A DNA stretch of 64,000 nt from Eubacteriaceae bacterium ES3 (GTDB lineage Bacteria; Bacillota; Clostridia; Eubacteriales; Eubacteriaceae), in contig CP130741.1 of NCBI GenBank assembly GCA_030586155.1, positions 2,474,680-2,538,679 on the forward strand, given 5' to 3'. Shown here one piece after another: positions 24,579-33,188 of this stretch (position 1 is its first letter; each line of letters begins with the position of its first letter). The position numbers and the translations under genes are program-made. The notes beneath the pieces were generated by a model that saw only the letters and a program-made list of their open reading frames with translations, was not told where the DNA came from and ran no database searches.

Positions 24579-27500
24579 TTAGTTGACGACTACGCCAAAT
24601 ACTCTAGATACGCCGTCTGCTGTAATGGTTACTGTGAAGCTATCTCCAACTTCTGCATTACCAATAGCTAATGTTCCAGTACCATTTCCAGTAATTGCCA
24701 TATCACCTGCGTCATCTGCATCAACAATGTCAGATACTGTATAGTATACAGGTGAATCTGAACCATCTGCAAATGTTACATTAGATGAATCTGTTGTGAA
24801 ATCTAAATCTTCACCATAATTATCTTCTGAATCAGTTGTAGAAATTAAAGCCGCAATGTCATCTGCATCAAATGTACCTGCTGCTAAATCATATCCACCA
24901 CTTACTACAGAAGATCCCATTACAATTGTGCTTACAACAGGTTCAACTTTAGAAATTGTAAGTGACTGTGTATACTGTTCACCACTTGCATTGATTGTAA
25001 CAATTATAGTGGCTGAGGCTTCTGTAGCATCTGTTGCGTAACTAATTACAGAAGCAGCTCCTGTTTCTACAACACCAATTGATGTTGAGTTAGTTCCTGC
25101 TGCAGCAACCAATCCAGATTGTCCAGTAATTAAAACATTATAGTTTGCTGCAGGTACTACTACTTCAGTACCATTAGATGTAACACCGTATACTGTTAAT
25201 GATTCATTATATTTTGCACTTCCTGCAGTTGCAGCAACTAATGAATCATCATAGATTGTTCCAACTGTAGACAATGTGTAAGAATCAAATTCGCTTGTAG
25301 CTGCAACACGAATGCTTGTTGTGTATTCACTATCAGTAACACCATTAATTTCAAATGTTACATCAGTAGTTCCTTTTGCTTGACCATAAACTGTTAAGGT
25401 ATCACCGTTAACGAGCGAATCTGTGGCTGCACCAGCATCATCTGTATCAGCAATAGTAACATCATCAATAGTAACATCAATTTGTGCACCACTAGTAGTA
25501 GGATCCATTACACGATCAAATTGGTCAACAACGATTACTTCATCAAAGTCAAGTGTGCTTGTACCATCAACTGTTGGGTTTAATGTTACATCATCTAAAC
25601 CTGAAATTGTTGTTGGTGTAGCAGCTTCTTCTACAGTAACTGTTAAAATTGTTACTTCACCAGTTGGTGTCGTAGCTGTCAAAGTAACTTTTCCGCCATC
25701 ATCATCAGCGTCAGTTACATCTAATGTTAAAATTAATTCAACTTCACCAGTTGAAGCATTCTTCTTGAATACAGCATCTGTAGAACCAGCATCTGCTAAA
25801 TCAGTGAAAGTGAATCCAAAGTTAACAGCATTTAACAGAGTTGTGGATGACACAGCTTCTCCATCTAAATCATAAGCTTCATATGGAATAACGACATCTT
25901 CACCAGCAACCGCTAGGTCAGGCTGTTCCAGTGTCAGTACATCAACTTGTGTTGCAGGAGCAACGGTTAATGTAACTGCTGATTTTGCACCATTGTATAA
26001 CGAAATCACTGTTAATTTAGCTGTTCCATCTGTCATAGACGCTGCATCAAGTTTCATTAATGTTTCGTCTACATCATCATCATTGATATCCATATCATAG
26101 AAGAAGTCAGGATCATCAGCTCTTACAACGTCTAATACAGAAGAATCTGTAGTAGAAACAACAACTGCGGTTGCACTATTTAATGTAGCGGCTTCAAGTT
26201 TTGTACCGTACTGATCATATGCATCTACAACCACATAAAAATCTTCTGCTGTGTTATCAGCTGAAAGTTCATAACCATCTTCATTGTAAACTTCTCCCAG
26301 TGTAATTTCAGCAACTGCAGCTGAATCTGAGCAAGTTAATTTCTGTGAAGCAGAAACGCCAGTACCGCTATCAACAAGAGTCAATACTGTAGTATCACCA
26401 ATTTCTAATGTTCCCTCTGGAATTGTAACAATACCAGTTGCAGCTGTTGCAGTAGGTGCACCTGCTCCACTTGAAGCATTTGGTACAATTGTAGAAACTT
26501 TAGATGTCATGTTTTCACCGTACTGATTATAAACAGCATATCCAACAGAATATTCACTTGTTGTTGAATTAAACACTGCGATATCTGATGCAATTGTAAT
26601 TTCAGTAACTGTTTCTGCTAATGTATCAACTGATGCTGTTAAAGTATCATCAGCTAAATTATCAACATTTACAGTATAAGTAGCTTCTGTTAATTTTGAT
26701 GCTAATGCAAGTGTTGCAACTGTTGCATCGTCATTCCATGTTACAGTTGAAACGCCAATGCTTGTAGCTGTCCCTTTAATAACACTAAATGAAGCTACAT
26801 CTGTATCAACTGGCATGTTGAATGTTACAGTCAATTGTTTTAAACCTGTAGCTTCTAAGCTAGAAATACTTGGTACCATTACAAGTGCATCCATAGCAGC
26901 GTTAATAGCCGCTGTAGCATCATCAACTTCAGTCTGAGTATTGTCTTCAGTTACTTCAACCGCTAAAGCAGCTTCAAGCTCAGCCCAAGTTTCAGCAGTA
27001 TAATCAGCTGAATCTAAAGCATTAGCAGCTTCTACAGCAGCTTCATAAGCAGTCATGTCAGCTTTAGTCTGTACGATCTGAACTTTAAGGGCTTCCAGAC
27101 GTAAACCTTCACCAACAGTACCTAACTGAGCTCCATCCATATACCAAGATCCGTCAGCAGGCATATCACCTTTGTTCTGAACATGTCCCTGATATTCTAC
27201 AGAGTAACCTTCGTAATCAGCACCGTTGTCATCAACTAATTTGATTTCAACAGATTCAATACGCTGAGCTTTACCGGTGGTTCCGCCAAGTGCGCCATCT
27301 TCAACCCACTCTAACCAACCTTCGTTCTGAACATGAACTCGGTACATGATGTGCATGTCAGCAGGAGCATCCATTAATTCGATATAGAAAGCTTCCAGTC
27401 TTAAACTTTGTCCTCTTGTACCTAATTCTTCTGGTCCTGTAACCCAATCAACGTCACCTTTGTTTTCTACGTGTCCTTTGTACTGAACACCAACAGCAGT

Positions 27501-27644
27501 GGCTTCAGTTGTTGCTGTGTCATTCGAAAATAATCCCAGGAATGAATCCCATGCAGATGTTTTTTCTGCTGCGAATACACTCGATGAGAATACCATCGAA
27601 AGCGTCAACATTACTGTTAAAATACTTGCAGTAATTTTCTTCAC
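24579..27644 (-). CDS. Major secreted ChW/Ig surface protein, S-layer-like candidate
   Basis: 1021 residues from a GTG start (27642-27644) with GGAGG 8 bases upstream. Signal peptide (MKKITASILTVMLTLSMVFS, cleavage near VFAAEK). Three ChW repeats (about 48-195), the first and third being variants with GD in place of GW. One FIVAR-like repeat (about 198-255) precedes an SbsA/Big5-like Ig domain (SISSLEATGLKQLTVTFNMP). A long series of beta-sandwich-like segments is rich in Thr, Val, Asp and Ala and almost free of Cys. The third codon position is markedly A/T-rich and uniform, unlike neighbouring genes, as in very highly expressed genes. It has a leader of about 300 bases and a dedicated terminator. 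An S-layer or main wall-protein role is inferred; no SLH or CWB2 motif is present. Confidence 0.8.
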   Translation of the reverse strand: MKKITASILTVMLTLSMVFSSSVFAAEKTSAWDSFLGLFSNDTATTEATAVGVQYKGHVENKGDVDWVTGPEELGTRGQSLRLEAFYIELMDAPADMHIMYRVHVQNEGWLEWVEDGALGGTTGKAQRIESVEIKLVDDNGADYEGYSVEYQGHVQNKGDMPADGSWYMDGAQLGTVGEGLRLEALKVQIVQTKADMTAYEAAVEAANALDSADYTAETWAELEAALAVEVTEDNTQTEVDDATAAINAAMDALVMVPSISSLEATGLKQLTVTFNMPVDTDVASFSVIKGTATSIGVSTVTWNDDATVATLALASKLTEATYTVNVDNLADDTLTASVDTLAETVTEITIASDIAVFNSTTSEYSVGYAVYNQYGENMTSKVSTIVPNASSGAGAPTATAATGIVTIPEGTLEIGDTTVLTLVDSGTGVSASQKLTCSDSAAVAEITLGEVYNEDGYELSADNTAEDFYVVVDAYDQYGTKLEAATLNSATAVVVSTTDSSVLDVVRADDPDFFYDMDINDDDVDETLMKLDAASMTDGTAKLTVISLYNGAKSAVTLTVAPATQVDVLTLEQPDLAVAGEDVVIPYEAYDLDGEAVSSTTLLNAVNFGFTFTDLADAGSTDAVFKKNASTGEVELILTLDVTDADDDGGKVTLTATTPTGEVTILTVTVEEAATPTTISGLDDVTLNPTVDGTSTLDFDEVIVVDQFDRVMDPTTSGAQIDVTIDDVTIADTDDAGAATDSLVNGDTLTVYGQAKGTTDVTFEINGVTDSEYTTSIRVAATSEFDSYTLSTVGTIYDDSLVAATAGSAKYNESLTVYGVTSNGTEVVVPAANYNVLITGQSGLVAAAGTNSTSIGVVETGAASVISYATDATEASATIIVTINASGEQYTQSLTISKVEPVVSTIVMGSSVVSGGYDLAAGTFDADDIAALISTTDSEDNYGEDLDFTTDSSNVTFADGSDSPVYYTVSDIVDADDAGDMAITGNGTGTLAIGNAEVGDSFTVTITADGVSRVFGVVVN

Positions 27645-28141
27645 ACTTAAATCCTCCGTTCGTGAATTTTATTTTGTTGTGTTTCCAGAAAAAAGCGATC
27701 TTTATGATATACTCACGCTTAGTTCCGAAAAATGTATACTCTTCTTAAATGGCTCCGCAAACGCTCTCTGCCTCCTTTCCTTTCTATTGCTTACAAAGGT
27801 AAACCTCAGCTTGCAACATCCTCTGCCCAAAAGGTTGGAAAGTTTGCAAGATTACCCATTGCGTGACCATAAAAGATTAAGAGCATTCTCATTAAGAATT
27901 TTACACCTTCTTATAGAAATTTGCAATCATTAATTCAGAATTACCCGATTTTTTTATTTACAAACTTTACAATTGAAGTCAATTGAATTTAACTTAAAAC
28001 CAATTAGTAACGGTTTTGCAACTAAAAATTTCAGCAATTGCTAATTTCCCGATTTTAGCCGGTTAAGGCGAGGCACTAAATCCTAATTACAATTGGTTAA
28101 CGATAGAGTTTTACTTTTTATCGCAACCTTTTTTAATTTTT
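27645..28141 (-). promoter_or_regulatory. Long AT-rich leader and promoter region of the surface protein gene
   Basis: 497 bases without a gene. On the minus strand TTGACT (27977-27982), 16-base spacer and TAAATA (27955-27960) could start a leader of about 310 bases. The leader contains purine-rich stretches (GGAAAGGAGGCAGAGAGCG) but no riboswitch I recognise. Such long leaders are known to stabilise S-layer mRNAs. Other promoters are possible in this AT-rich DNA. Confidence 0.4.
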
Positions 28142-29383
28142 TTAAATTTCTTTTTCCTCAGTCGGTGAAACTGTCGTTTCTTCCATAGGGCTTTCTTCTT
28201 CAGACAGGTCTGACAGCTCTTCTTCCGCCAGTTCCCGGCCGTTATCCTGGTCTTGAACTTCATCCGGATCTTTTGCCGCCTCGTCCTTATCGTGGGACTG
28301 ACTGATCTTATCAGGCGGATCTTCTAAATCAACCTGTTCTTCTTCCTCAAGGGACTGCTTGTTTTTATCCTCACTGCCAGCTACTTCTTTTGGTGTTTCA
28401 TCAGCTATTTCGCCGCTTCCACCAACCGTCTCTTCGGTGTTCTCTTCATCACTCGCAAGGCCATCAAGGCTTTGGTCAGCATCGCTGCTTGGATCTTCTT
28501 TGGAAGTGGCAGCATTTTCTACAACAAGATCATCGGAATTTTCATCTGCTTCCTCTGCGTCTTCGACTTCGACCGCACCGGTTTCTTTTGAGCTTTCGAG
28601 ACTATTCTTGACCTTGTCCGCCTCTTCCGTTTTAATAACCGAGCTTAAGTCGATATTTTTCTCATCCGACACTTGAATCAGCTGGTCCATGGACATGGCT
28701 GCCAGTGCTTCCAGCTCCAGAGACTCGTCAGCCTGATTCATCACCGTAATGACATTCATTTTACCGGTGGTCACATTCAGACTCTCAGCCAGCTCCTCTT
28801 CCGCTGTATCGATTTTGTCATAGGTCTGATTGAGGATGGTGGGGCTTATGGCTTCCGCATCGGCGGTTTTTTCGATGGTCTCGCTGACTGATGCGACCAG
28901 CTGGTCAGCCTTTGCCACATCGCTGTTCTTGACCGAGACCAGAATAGTTTTATCGGCTTCATTTAAATAGCCGTATTCGATCAGGCCATTGACAATGGTA
29001 TTGACCGATTCATTAAGATCGGCCTGCTTAAAATCTTTACCGGCAATCACTTTTTCCCCCAATGCATTTAGGGGCCTGACTGACAGCACTTTGTTCTGAC
29101 GGTTGGTTATGATTTCCACACTCTGATTAACATCCAGCCCGATCACCGAATCGGCCATCTTAAACTGGGCAAACCAGCCGGAATAAACCACTACCCCAAC
29201 CAGAAAGCTTGCCGCTACCGCTGATATTGGTTTTAGATTAATGCATTTCTTCTTTCTCGGCATGGTAATCCAGTCGTGTTTGTCCATCTTTTCGACCGGC
29301 ATGGCAGAAAGGGCTTTAAAATCCAAGAGCGGGGCCTGGTTAACAGCCCGGGAAAGCGCGCCTTCCATCTCAATTTTTTTCAT
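28142..29383 (-). CDS. Membrane-anchored anti-sigma factor, RsgI-like
   Basis: 413 residues. A short cytoplasmic N-terminus (1-50) is followed by one membrane segment (ISAVAASFLVGVVVYSGWF, about 52-71). The extracellular RsgI-N-like domain has the pattern VIGLDVNQSVEIITNRQNKVLSV ... NALGEKVI...LNESVNTIVNGLIEYGYL. After about residue 240 comes a long acidic, Glu/Asp/Ser-rich tail. Overlaps the ECF sigma gene by 4 bases (ATGA), the usual sigma/anti-sigma coupling. It would hold the sigma factor at the membrane until an external signal arrives. The cytoplasmic part is short and lacks an obvious zinc motif. The signal is unknown. Confidence 0.8.
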   Translation of the reverse strand: MKKIEMEGALSRAVNQAPLLDFKALSAMPVEKMDKHDWITMPRKKKCINLKPISAVAASFLVGVVVYSGWFAQFKMADSVIGLDVNQSVEIITNRQNKVLSVRPLNALGEKVIAGKDFKQADLNESVNTIVNGLIEYGYLNEADKTILVSVKNSDVAKADQLVASVSETIEKTADAEAISPTILNQTYDKIDTAEEELAESLNVTTGKMNVITVMNQADESLELEALAAMSMDQLIQVSDEKNIDLSSVIKTEEADKVKNSLESSKETGAVEVEDAEEADENSDDLVVENAATSKEDPSSDADQSLDGLASDEENTEETVGGSGEIADETPKEVAGSEDKNKQSLEEEEQVDLEDPPDKISQSHDKDEAAKDPDEVQDQDNGRELAEEELSDLSEEESPMEETTVSPTEEKEI

Positions 29384-29961
29384 CGTTTCACCCCCTTTTC
29401 CAACAGGTGTTTTTTAAGTTTTTTAAGACCCCGATGATATTTGGATAAAACAGTGGAAATAGGCAGATTAAGGTTCTCGGCGAGCTCCCGGTGGGTAAAA
29501 CCGGAAATGGCATGGAGAAGAATAACTTCTCTTTCCTCTTCGTTTAGAATCTTAAGGGCGGTCTGTAATACCAGCCGGTCCTCGGGATCGGTGACGTAGG
29601 AAAAATTTAAATCATTCTCTATTTCATTAACCTGTCCGTTCTCGTTTTTTGTCTGCTTGCGGATTCGACTTATCGTTAAGTTCCTGGCGATGGTAAAGAC
29701 CCAGGCCATGGGTTTGCCCATGGGCTTATAGAGGTGGGCCGCCGCCCGCACCTTTAAATAGGTATCCTGGAGCAGATCCAGAGCTTCATCGTGGTTTTTG
29801 ATAATCGACAGGATAAAGGCATACAGGGTACGCTCAGTCTGTCGATAGAAGGTTTCAAAGGCCTCCATATCATTTTCTGCAATTTTTAAAAACAGGCCTT
29901 CGTCAAGTTCACTGGTTGGCTCTGTCTCCGGTGGTACCACCATGGTCAGAAAAAGATTCAT
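29380..29961 (-). CDS. ECF-type sigma-70 family RNA polymerase sigma factor
   Basis: 193 residues. Region 2 (about 30-100): FETFYRQTERTLYAFILSII, DEALDLLQDTYLKVRAAAHL, PMAWVFTIARNLTISRIRKQ. Region 4 (about 130-185): LNEEEREVILLHAISGFTHR, ELAENLNLPISTVLSKYHRG. GGAGG lies 11 bases before the ATG; a GTG start 18 bases inside is possible. Paired with the RsgI-like anti-sigma gene. The divergent surface-protein-rich neighbourhood suggests an envelope regulon, but no matching promoter motif was identified. A TATAAT at 30169-30174 on the minus strand, upstream of the REPIN, may belong to this operon. Confidence 0.9.
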   Translation of the reverse strand: MNLFLTMVVPPETEPTSELDEGLFLKIAENDMEAFETFYRQTERTLYAFILSIIKNHDEALDLLQDTYLKVRAAAHLYKPMGKPMAWVFTIARNLTISRIRKQTKNENGQVNEIENDLNFSYVTDPEDRLVLQTALKILNEEEREVILLHAISGFTHRELAENLNLPISTVLSKYHRGLKKLKKHLLEKGVKR

Positions 29962-30045
29962 TCAGATTTTGTCCTCCATATATTAGTAACGTCCAGGGGG
30001 GACGTTTTATTGCACTGGTGCAAAATAAAAAGTTTGGGTCGTTGG

Positions 30046-30134
30046 GGACACAGAGGACACAGGGGGACGGTTCTTTTGTGTTATCTTTATTTGTTTTATA
30101 TGTTAACACAATAAGAACCGTCCCCCTGTGTCTC
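30046..30134. repeat. REPIN: two inverted REP arms upstream of the ECF sigma gene
   Basis: GACACAGGGGGACGGTTCTT TTGTGTTA and its near-complement TAACACAATAAGAACCGTCC CCCTGTGTC flank a 20-base AT-rich loop. An extra GGGACACAGAG precedes it. Confidence 0.9.
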
Positions 30135-30300
30135 GGGTATTATGCAATTCCCCTTTGTAATACCCTATATTATAACCTAAGTACTAAAGGAAGATAAAGG
30201 ATTTAAAGAAATTTCTCATTTTTTTAAGTTTTTTTGTCACATTTTCTGTCACAGGTCTATCTATTGGCATAACCGGTTAAAAAACATTAAGGAGGCCAAC

Positions 30301-30438
30301 ATGGCAATTACTAAGGAAAACTTAAGCAGCAAATTATCAATCCGCTCCAATTTCGGTAACGTTGACGGCAAAGATATGGGACACAGGGGGACGGTTCCTT
30401 TGTGTTATCTTTATTTGTTTTATATGTTAACACAATAA
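30301..30438 (+). pseudogene. DUF1659-like small gene cut by a REPIN
   Basis: An excellent AAGGAGG site precedes MAITKENLSSKLSIRSNFGN VDGKDM, which looks like the start of the small DUF1659 family often found with DUF2922 and YvrJ genes near sigma-like factors. After residue 26 the frame runs into a REPIN (30375-30456) and ends at its TAA, so the last 19 residues are repeat-derived. The normal C-terminal half and any DUF2922 partner are absent. The family call is tentative; the truncation by the repeat is clear. Confidence 0.55.
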
Positions 30439-30456
30439 GAACCGTCCCCCTGTGTC
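30375..30456. repeat. REPIN inside the DUF1659-like gene
   Basis: Same inverted arms and same loop as 30046-30134, with GGTTCCTTTG in place of GGTTCTTTTG in the left arm. Confidence 0.9.
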
Positions 30457-30469
30457 CTATATTTTACTC

Positions 30470-30498
30470 TTGCGATAATTATGAATTTCCGTTATAAT
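30470..30498 (+). promoter_or_regulatory. Predicted promoter of the sigma-like gene at 30613
   Basis: TTGCGA (30470-30475), 17-base spacer, TATAAT (30493-30498), starting 14 bases after the REPIN and about 115 bases before the ATG. Confidence 0.6.
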
Positions 30499-30612
30499 AA
30501 TTAATGATATCAGTTCTTTGCGTTATGACTATTTGTGAGTTAAGTGTGGCGATTTTCAGATCGTTCGTGACGCAATCCGGTTAACCCGAATTTTCATAAC
30601 AGGAGGAAAACT

Positions 30613-31200
30613 ATGTATGATACCCTGACGCTTATAAAAAGCGCGCGTTCACAGGACAGCCAGTCCAGGCTGTTACTGATCAGACAGTATACACCCCTTT
30701 TATATTCTATGGGGCAAAAGTATAACCTTAATAATCTCCCTCCCGAAGATCTGATTTCTGAGGGGATTGTGGTTCTTTTAATGACCATAAATGATTATGA
30801 CCCGTCATTAAAGGTTCCTTTCGGCGCCTATCTTAAAAAACAATTATTCTATCACTGGGTCGAAAAGGCCAAGAAATTTCGCTATACCTCTTCCCTGGAT
30901 GAAATAAAGCCTGATTCCGAGGGCCTCACCCTGCTTGAAAGCCTGTGTGACCCTGACCTGCTAATTGAAAGCCGTTACAGCACCCAGGAGCTGTTAAAAA
31001 CCCTGAGCGAGCTGCTAAAAAAACTCCGGCCCCGTCAGGTCTGGCTTTTAAACGAGGTTTATGCCAGAGGCAGAAGCTTAAATGAACTGGCCCAAGAAGC
31101 CGGCTGTTCGGCCAATGCCCTGTCGCAGATGCACCGCCGTCTGCTTAAACAGCTGAGAGCGGAGCTTTGTGATGCCGGCTTTTCCCATCGTCCCAACTGA
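30613..31200 (+). CDS. Sigma-70 family-like transcription factor (helix-turn-helix)
   Basis: 195 residues. Region 2-like part: RLLLIRQYTPLLYSMGQKYN, LPPEDLISEGIVVLLMTIND YDP, FGAYLKKQLFYHWVEKAKKF. Region 4-like HTH: LRPRQVWLLNEVYARGRSLN, ELAQEAGCSANALSQMHRRL. It resembles the small sigma-like proteins encoded with DUF1659/DUF2922/YvrJ genes in clostridia and bacilli. AGGAGG lies 8 bases before the ATG. It differs in type from the ECF factor at 29380. Target genes unknown. Confidence 0.8.
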   Translation: MYDTLTLIKSARSQDSQSRLLLIRQYTPLLYSMGQKYNLNNLPPEDLISEGIVVLLMTINDYDPSLKVPFGAYLKKQLFYHWVEKAKKFRYTSSLDEIKPDSEGLTLLESLCDPDLLIESRYSTQELLKTLSELLKKLRPRQVWLLNEVYARGRSLNELAQEAGCSANALSQMHRRLLKQLRAELCDAGFSHRPN

Positions 31201-31257
31201 TTCTTTGCAAAAAAATAACCGGCTATTAAACCGATCTAAAGATAATTAATCACCTGA

Positions 31258-31388
31258 GTACCGACAATTGGCTTTTCAGTAGTCTGCCTCGGGGCGAACA
31301 GTTGCTAGAAAATCTTAAATATTTGCACATGCAAATTTAGCAACTGTACGAAACCGCGCGCAGACTACGAAATTCAATTGGTCGGTAC
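31258..31388. repeat. Large nested palindrome (four stacked stems), possible structured RNA
   Basis: Four pairs of complementary arms lie in order. Outer: GTACCGACAATTG (31258-31270) with CAATTGGTCGGTAC (31375-31388, one bulge). Second: GTAGTCTGC (31279-31287) with GCAGACTAC (31360-31368). Third: CAGTTGCTA (31299-31307) with TAGCAACTG (31338-31346). Innermost: TTTGCA with TGCAAA (31322-31335). About 37 paired bases in 131. No reading frame spans it. It lies between convergent genes just before the plus-strand terminator. Confidence 0.85.
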
Positions 31389-31410
31389 GGAGTAGGAATA
31401 AGTTCTAAAC

Positions 31411-31437
31411 CGGTACTACAACCGGTTATTTTTTTAT
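31411..31437 (+). terminator. Intrinsic terminator of the sigma-like gene
   Basis: AACCGGT-ACTACA-ACCGGTT stem followed by ATTTTTTTA. The T-run overlaps the stop codon of the convergent gene. Confidence 0.85.
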
Positions 31438-32234
31438 ACCTGGCTTTTTTTAAAGAAGCCCCAGAGTAAGCTTGTTCTTTTAGGTTTCAGCTCAACCATA
31501 TAAGGTTCTGGCAGATGAATTGCTTCGTTAACCAGTAGGCGTTTGGGATTCTTGTCCATCAGGCGGTCAAGTTCTACCTCACCAATCAGTTCTGCAGCCA
31601 TGTCCAGGGCTTTGGGCATGGACTCATAGTACCTGGGTTTATGGGCGTCTGATGCAGCAAAATGAACCATCTGGTGGGTTAAAAGGATTTCGGCTGTATC
31701 CTGGGCCTGATCGCCATGAAAGCCGATCAGGCTAAGAAGATTAAGCTGGGCATAACAGCCATGACCAATCATCCGGGCCAGAATATTGGGGTTTTCCTGA
31801 ATGCAGGAGTAGCGTTCCGGGTGGGCGATAATAGGTGTGTAGCCTTTGGCCTTAAGATTAATCAGAAAGCGTTCGAAATTATGGCAGTCCAGCTTATGAC
31901 GGTTGCCTTCCACTAAAAAGTATCGGCTTTTGTTCAGGCTGATAAACAGACTTTTATCGATATCTTCCATAATATGAGGCGAATAAAAGACTTCATTGCC
32001 GGGAAAAAGAAAAATATTAATCCCTTCTGCCTTGGCGGCTTTTTTTAACCGCTTGATTAAAAGATTATTCTCACAGGCCGTGATGGTCATCTCCTTATCC
32101 TCATGGAAATGCGGGCTGCAGACCAGGGCATCAAAACCAATGCTCTCAGCCTTCTTCAACATCTTTAAACTTTCTTCAAAATTTCTGGCCCCGTCATCAA
32201 CTCCGGGCAATATATGGGTATGTATATCAATCAA
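31434..32234 (-). CDS. PHP-type protein-tyrosine phosphatase, CpsB/YwqE-like
   Basis: 266 residues. MIDIHTHILPGVDDGARNFE (HxH and DDG metal motifs), CSPHFHEDKEMT, PGNEVFYSP, FLVEGNRHK, PIIAHPERY, ASDAHKPRYY: all expected metal and active-site motifs of the Mn-dependent PHP tyrosine phosphatase family, which dephosphorylates the bacterial tyrosine kinase of polysaccharide export. The start codon immediately follows the whiA stop, so it is the last gene of the rapZ-yvcK-whiA transcript. Paralogue of the partial gene at 1-510. No polysaccharide cluster lies near this copy. Confidence 0.88.
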   Translation of the reverse strand: MIDIHTHILPGVDDGARNFEESLKMLKKAESIGFDALVCSPHFHEDKEMTITACENNLLIKRLKKAAKAEGINIFLFPGNEVFYSPHIMEDIDKSLFISLNKSRYFLVEGNRHKLDCHNFERFLINLKAKGYTPIIAHPERYSCIQENPNILARMIGHGCYAQLNLLSLIGFHGDQAQDTAEILLTHQMVHFAASDAHKPRYYESMPKALDMAAELIGEVELDRLMDKNPKRLLVNEAIHLPEPYMVELKPKRTSLLWGFFKKSQV

Positions 32235-33176
32235 CTATTCACCTAATCCTTTTTCATTTCTGACCGTTTGAGCCAGTTCCGAGAGTTTTTTGAGCCGGTG
32301 GTAGACACCGGATTTGCCAACTGGCGGGTCCAGCCGCTGGCCCAGCTCCTTAATGGTCGCATCAGGGTAATTTAGCCTGACTTCAGCAATAGCATACAGA
32401 TTTTTAGGCAAATTTTTAAAGCCGTAATGGTCTTTTAAAACCATGATATCGGCAATCTGATCACAGGCGGCAGCGACGGTCTTATTAAGGTTGGCCGTCT
32501 CGCAGTTAACCTGTCTGTTGACATCATTGCGCATCTCCTTGACAATCCGGATATTCTCCATTTCCAAAAGCCCCCGGTGGGCACCGATGACATTTAAAAA
32601 GTTGGCTACAGATTCGCTTTCCTTTATATATAAGACTGATGAATTTTTGCGCCTGATCAGATTGGATCGAATTTCGAAGCCGGAAAGCAAGGTCTTTATA
32701 TTCTGCAAAAAATCCTCACCGGTTTTAGATACCAGTTCCAGATGATAGGTCTTTTCCGGGTTAGTTACCGATCCACAGCCTAAAAAGACGCCTCTTAAAT
32801 AAGCTTTAGCGCCATTATCATTTAAGCGCCTGCTTAAGTCACCAGCAAAGCTTTGGGTATCGTTAAATATTTTTCTAGCCAGCTGTGAATCTGCTACAGT
32901 TACCAGATAGTTCCGATGGTCTCTGAATTTTCTGGTTTTTTGAATTTCCACCGAGGCTTTATAGGCATAAAGTTTTTTTAACAGCTGGTAGGTGCGGGTG
33001 GCCACCGCCGGATTTTCTGTTTTGACCGACAGTGCCGTACTGGGGTTGTCGTCAAGACTTATGATTTTGACCGTCCCAACCGCCGAGATAATCCCTGCCA
33101 GTTCAGCCAGCGTTTGGGCTTCATGCTCCAGTGGCAGCCGGGATAAGTCTTTTTTTAGAATTGCTGAAAATGTCAT
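32235..33176 (-). CDS. whiA: WhiA family DNA-binding regulator
   Basis: 313 residues from the ATG at 33174-33176, chosen because GGAGG lies 5 bases upstream and MTFSAILKKDLSRLP is the usual family start. The LAGLIDADG-like N-terminal part includes AELAGIISAVGTV and AYLRGVFLGCGSVTNPEKTYHL. The C-terminal HTH spans NLNKTVAAACDQIADI ... LYAIAEVRLNYPDATIKELG. Conserved partner of rapZ and yvcK in Firmicutes; linked to cell division and, in actinomycetes, sporulation. The ribosome site abuts a REP array that separates it from yvcK. Confidence 0.95.
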   Translation of the reverse strand: MTFSAILKKDLSRLPLEHEAQTLAELAGIISAVGTVKIISLDDNPSTALSVKTENPAVATRTYQLLKKLYAYKASVEIQKTRKFRDHRNYLVTVADSQLARKIFNDTQSFAGDLSRRLNDNGAKAYLRGVFLGCGSVTNPEKTYHLELVSKTGEDFLQNIKTLLSGFEIRSNLIRRKNSSVLYIKESESVANFLNVIGAHRGLLEMENIRIVKEMRNDVNRQVNCETANLNKTVAAACDQIADIMVLKDHYGFKNLPKNLYAIAEVRLNYPDATIKELGQRLDPPVGKSGVYHRLKKLSELAQTVRNEKGLGE

Positions 33177-33188
33177 ATTTACCTCCAG

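Noticed and set aside
27645-28141. A riboswitch in the surface-protein leader
   Set aside because: I compared the purine-rich parts with remembered c-di-GMP and other riboswitch cores and found no match.
30375-30456. REPINs as transcription terminators
   Set aside because: The arms form a strong hairpin but are followed by CC or CGGG and not by a U-run, unlike unit A of the modular repeats.
31258-31388. Integron attC site
   Set aside because: The nested arms recall attC geometry, but the R-box GTTRRRY and its partner are absent and there is no integrase or cassette array.
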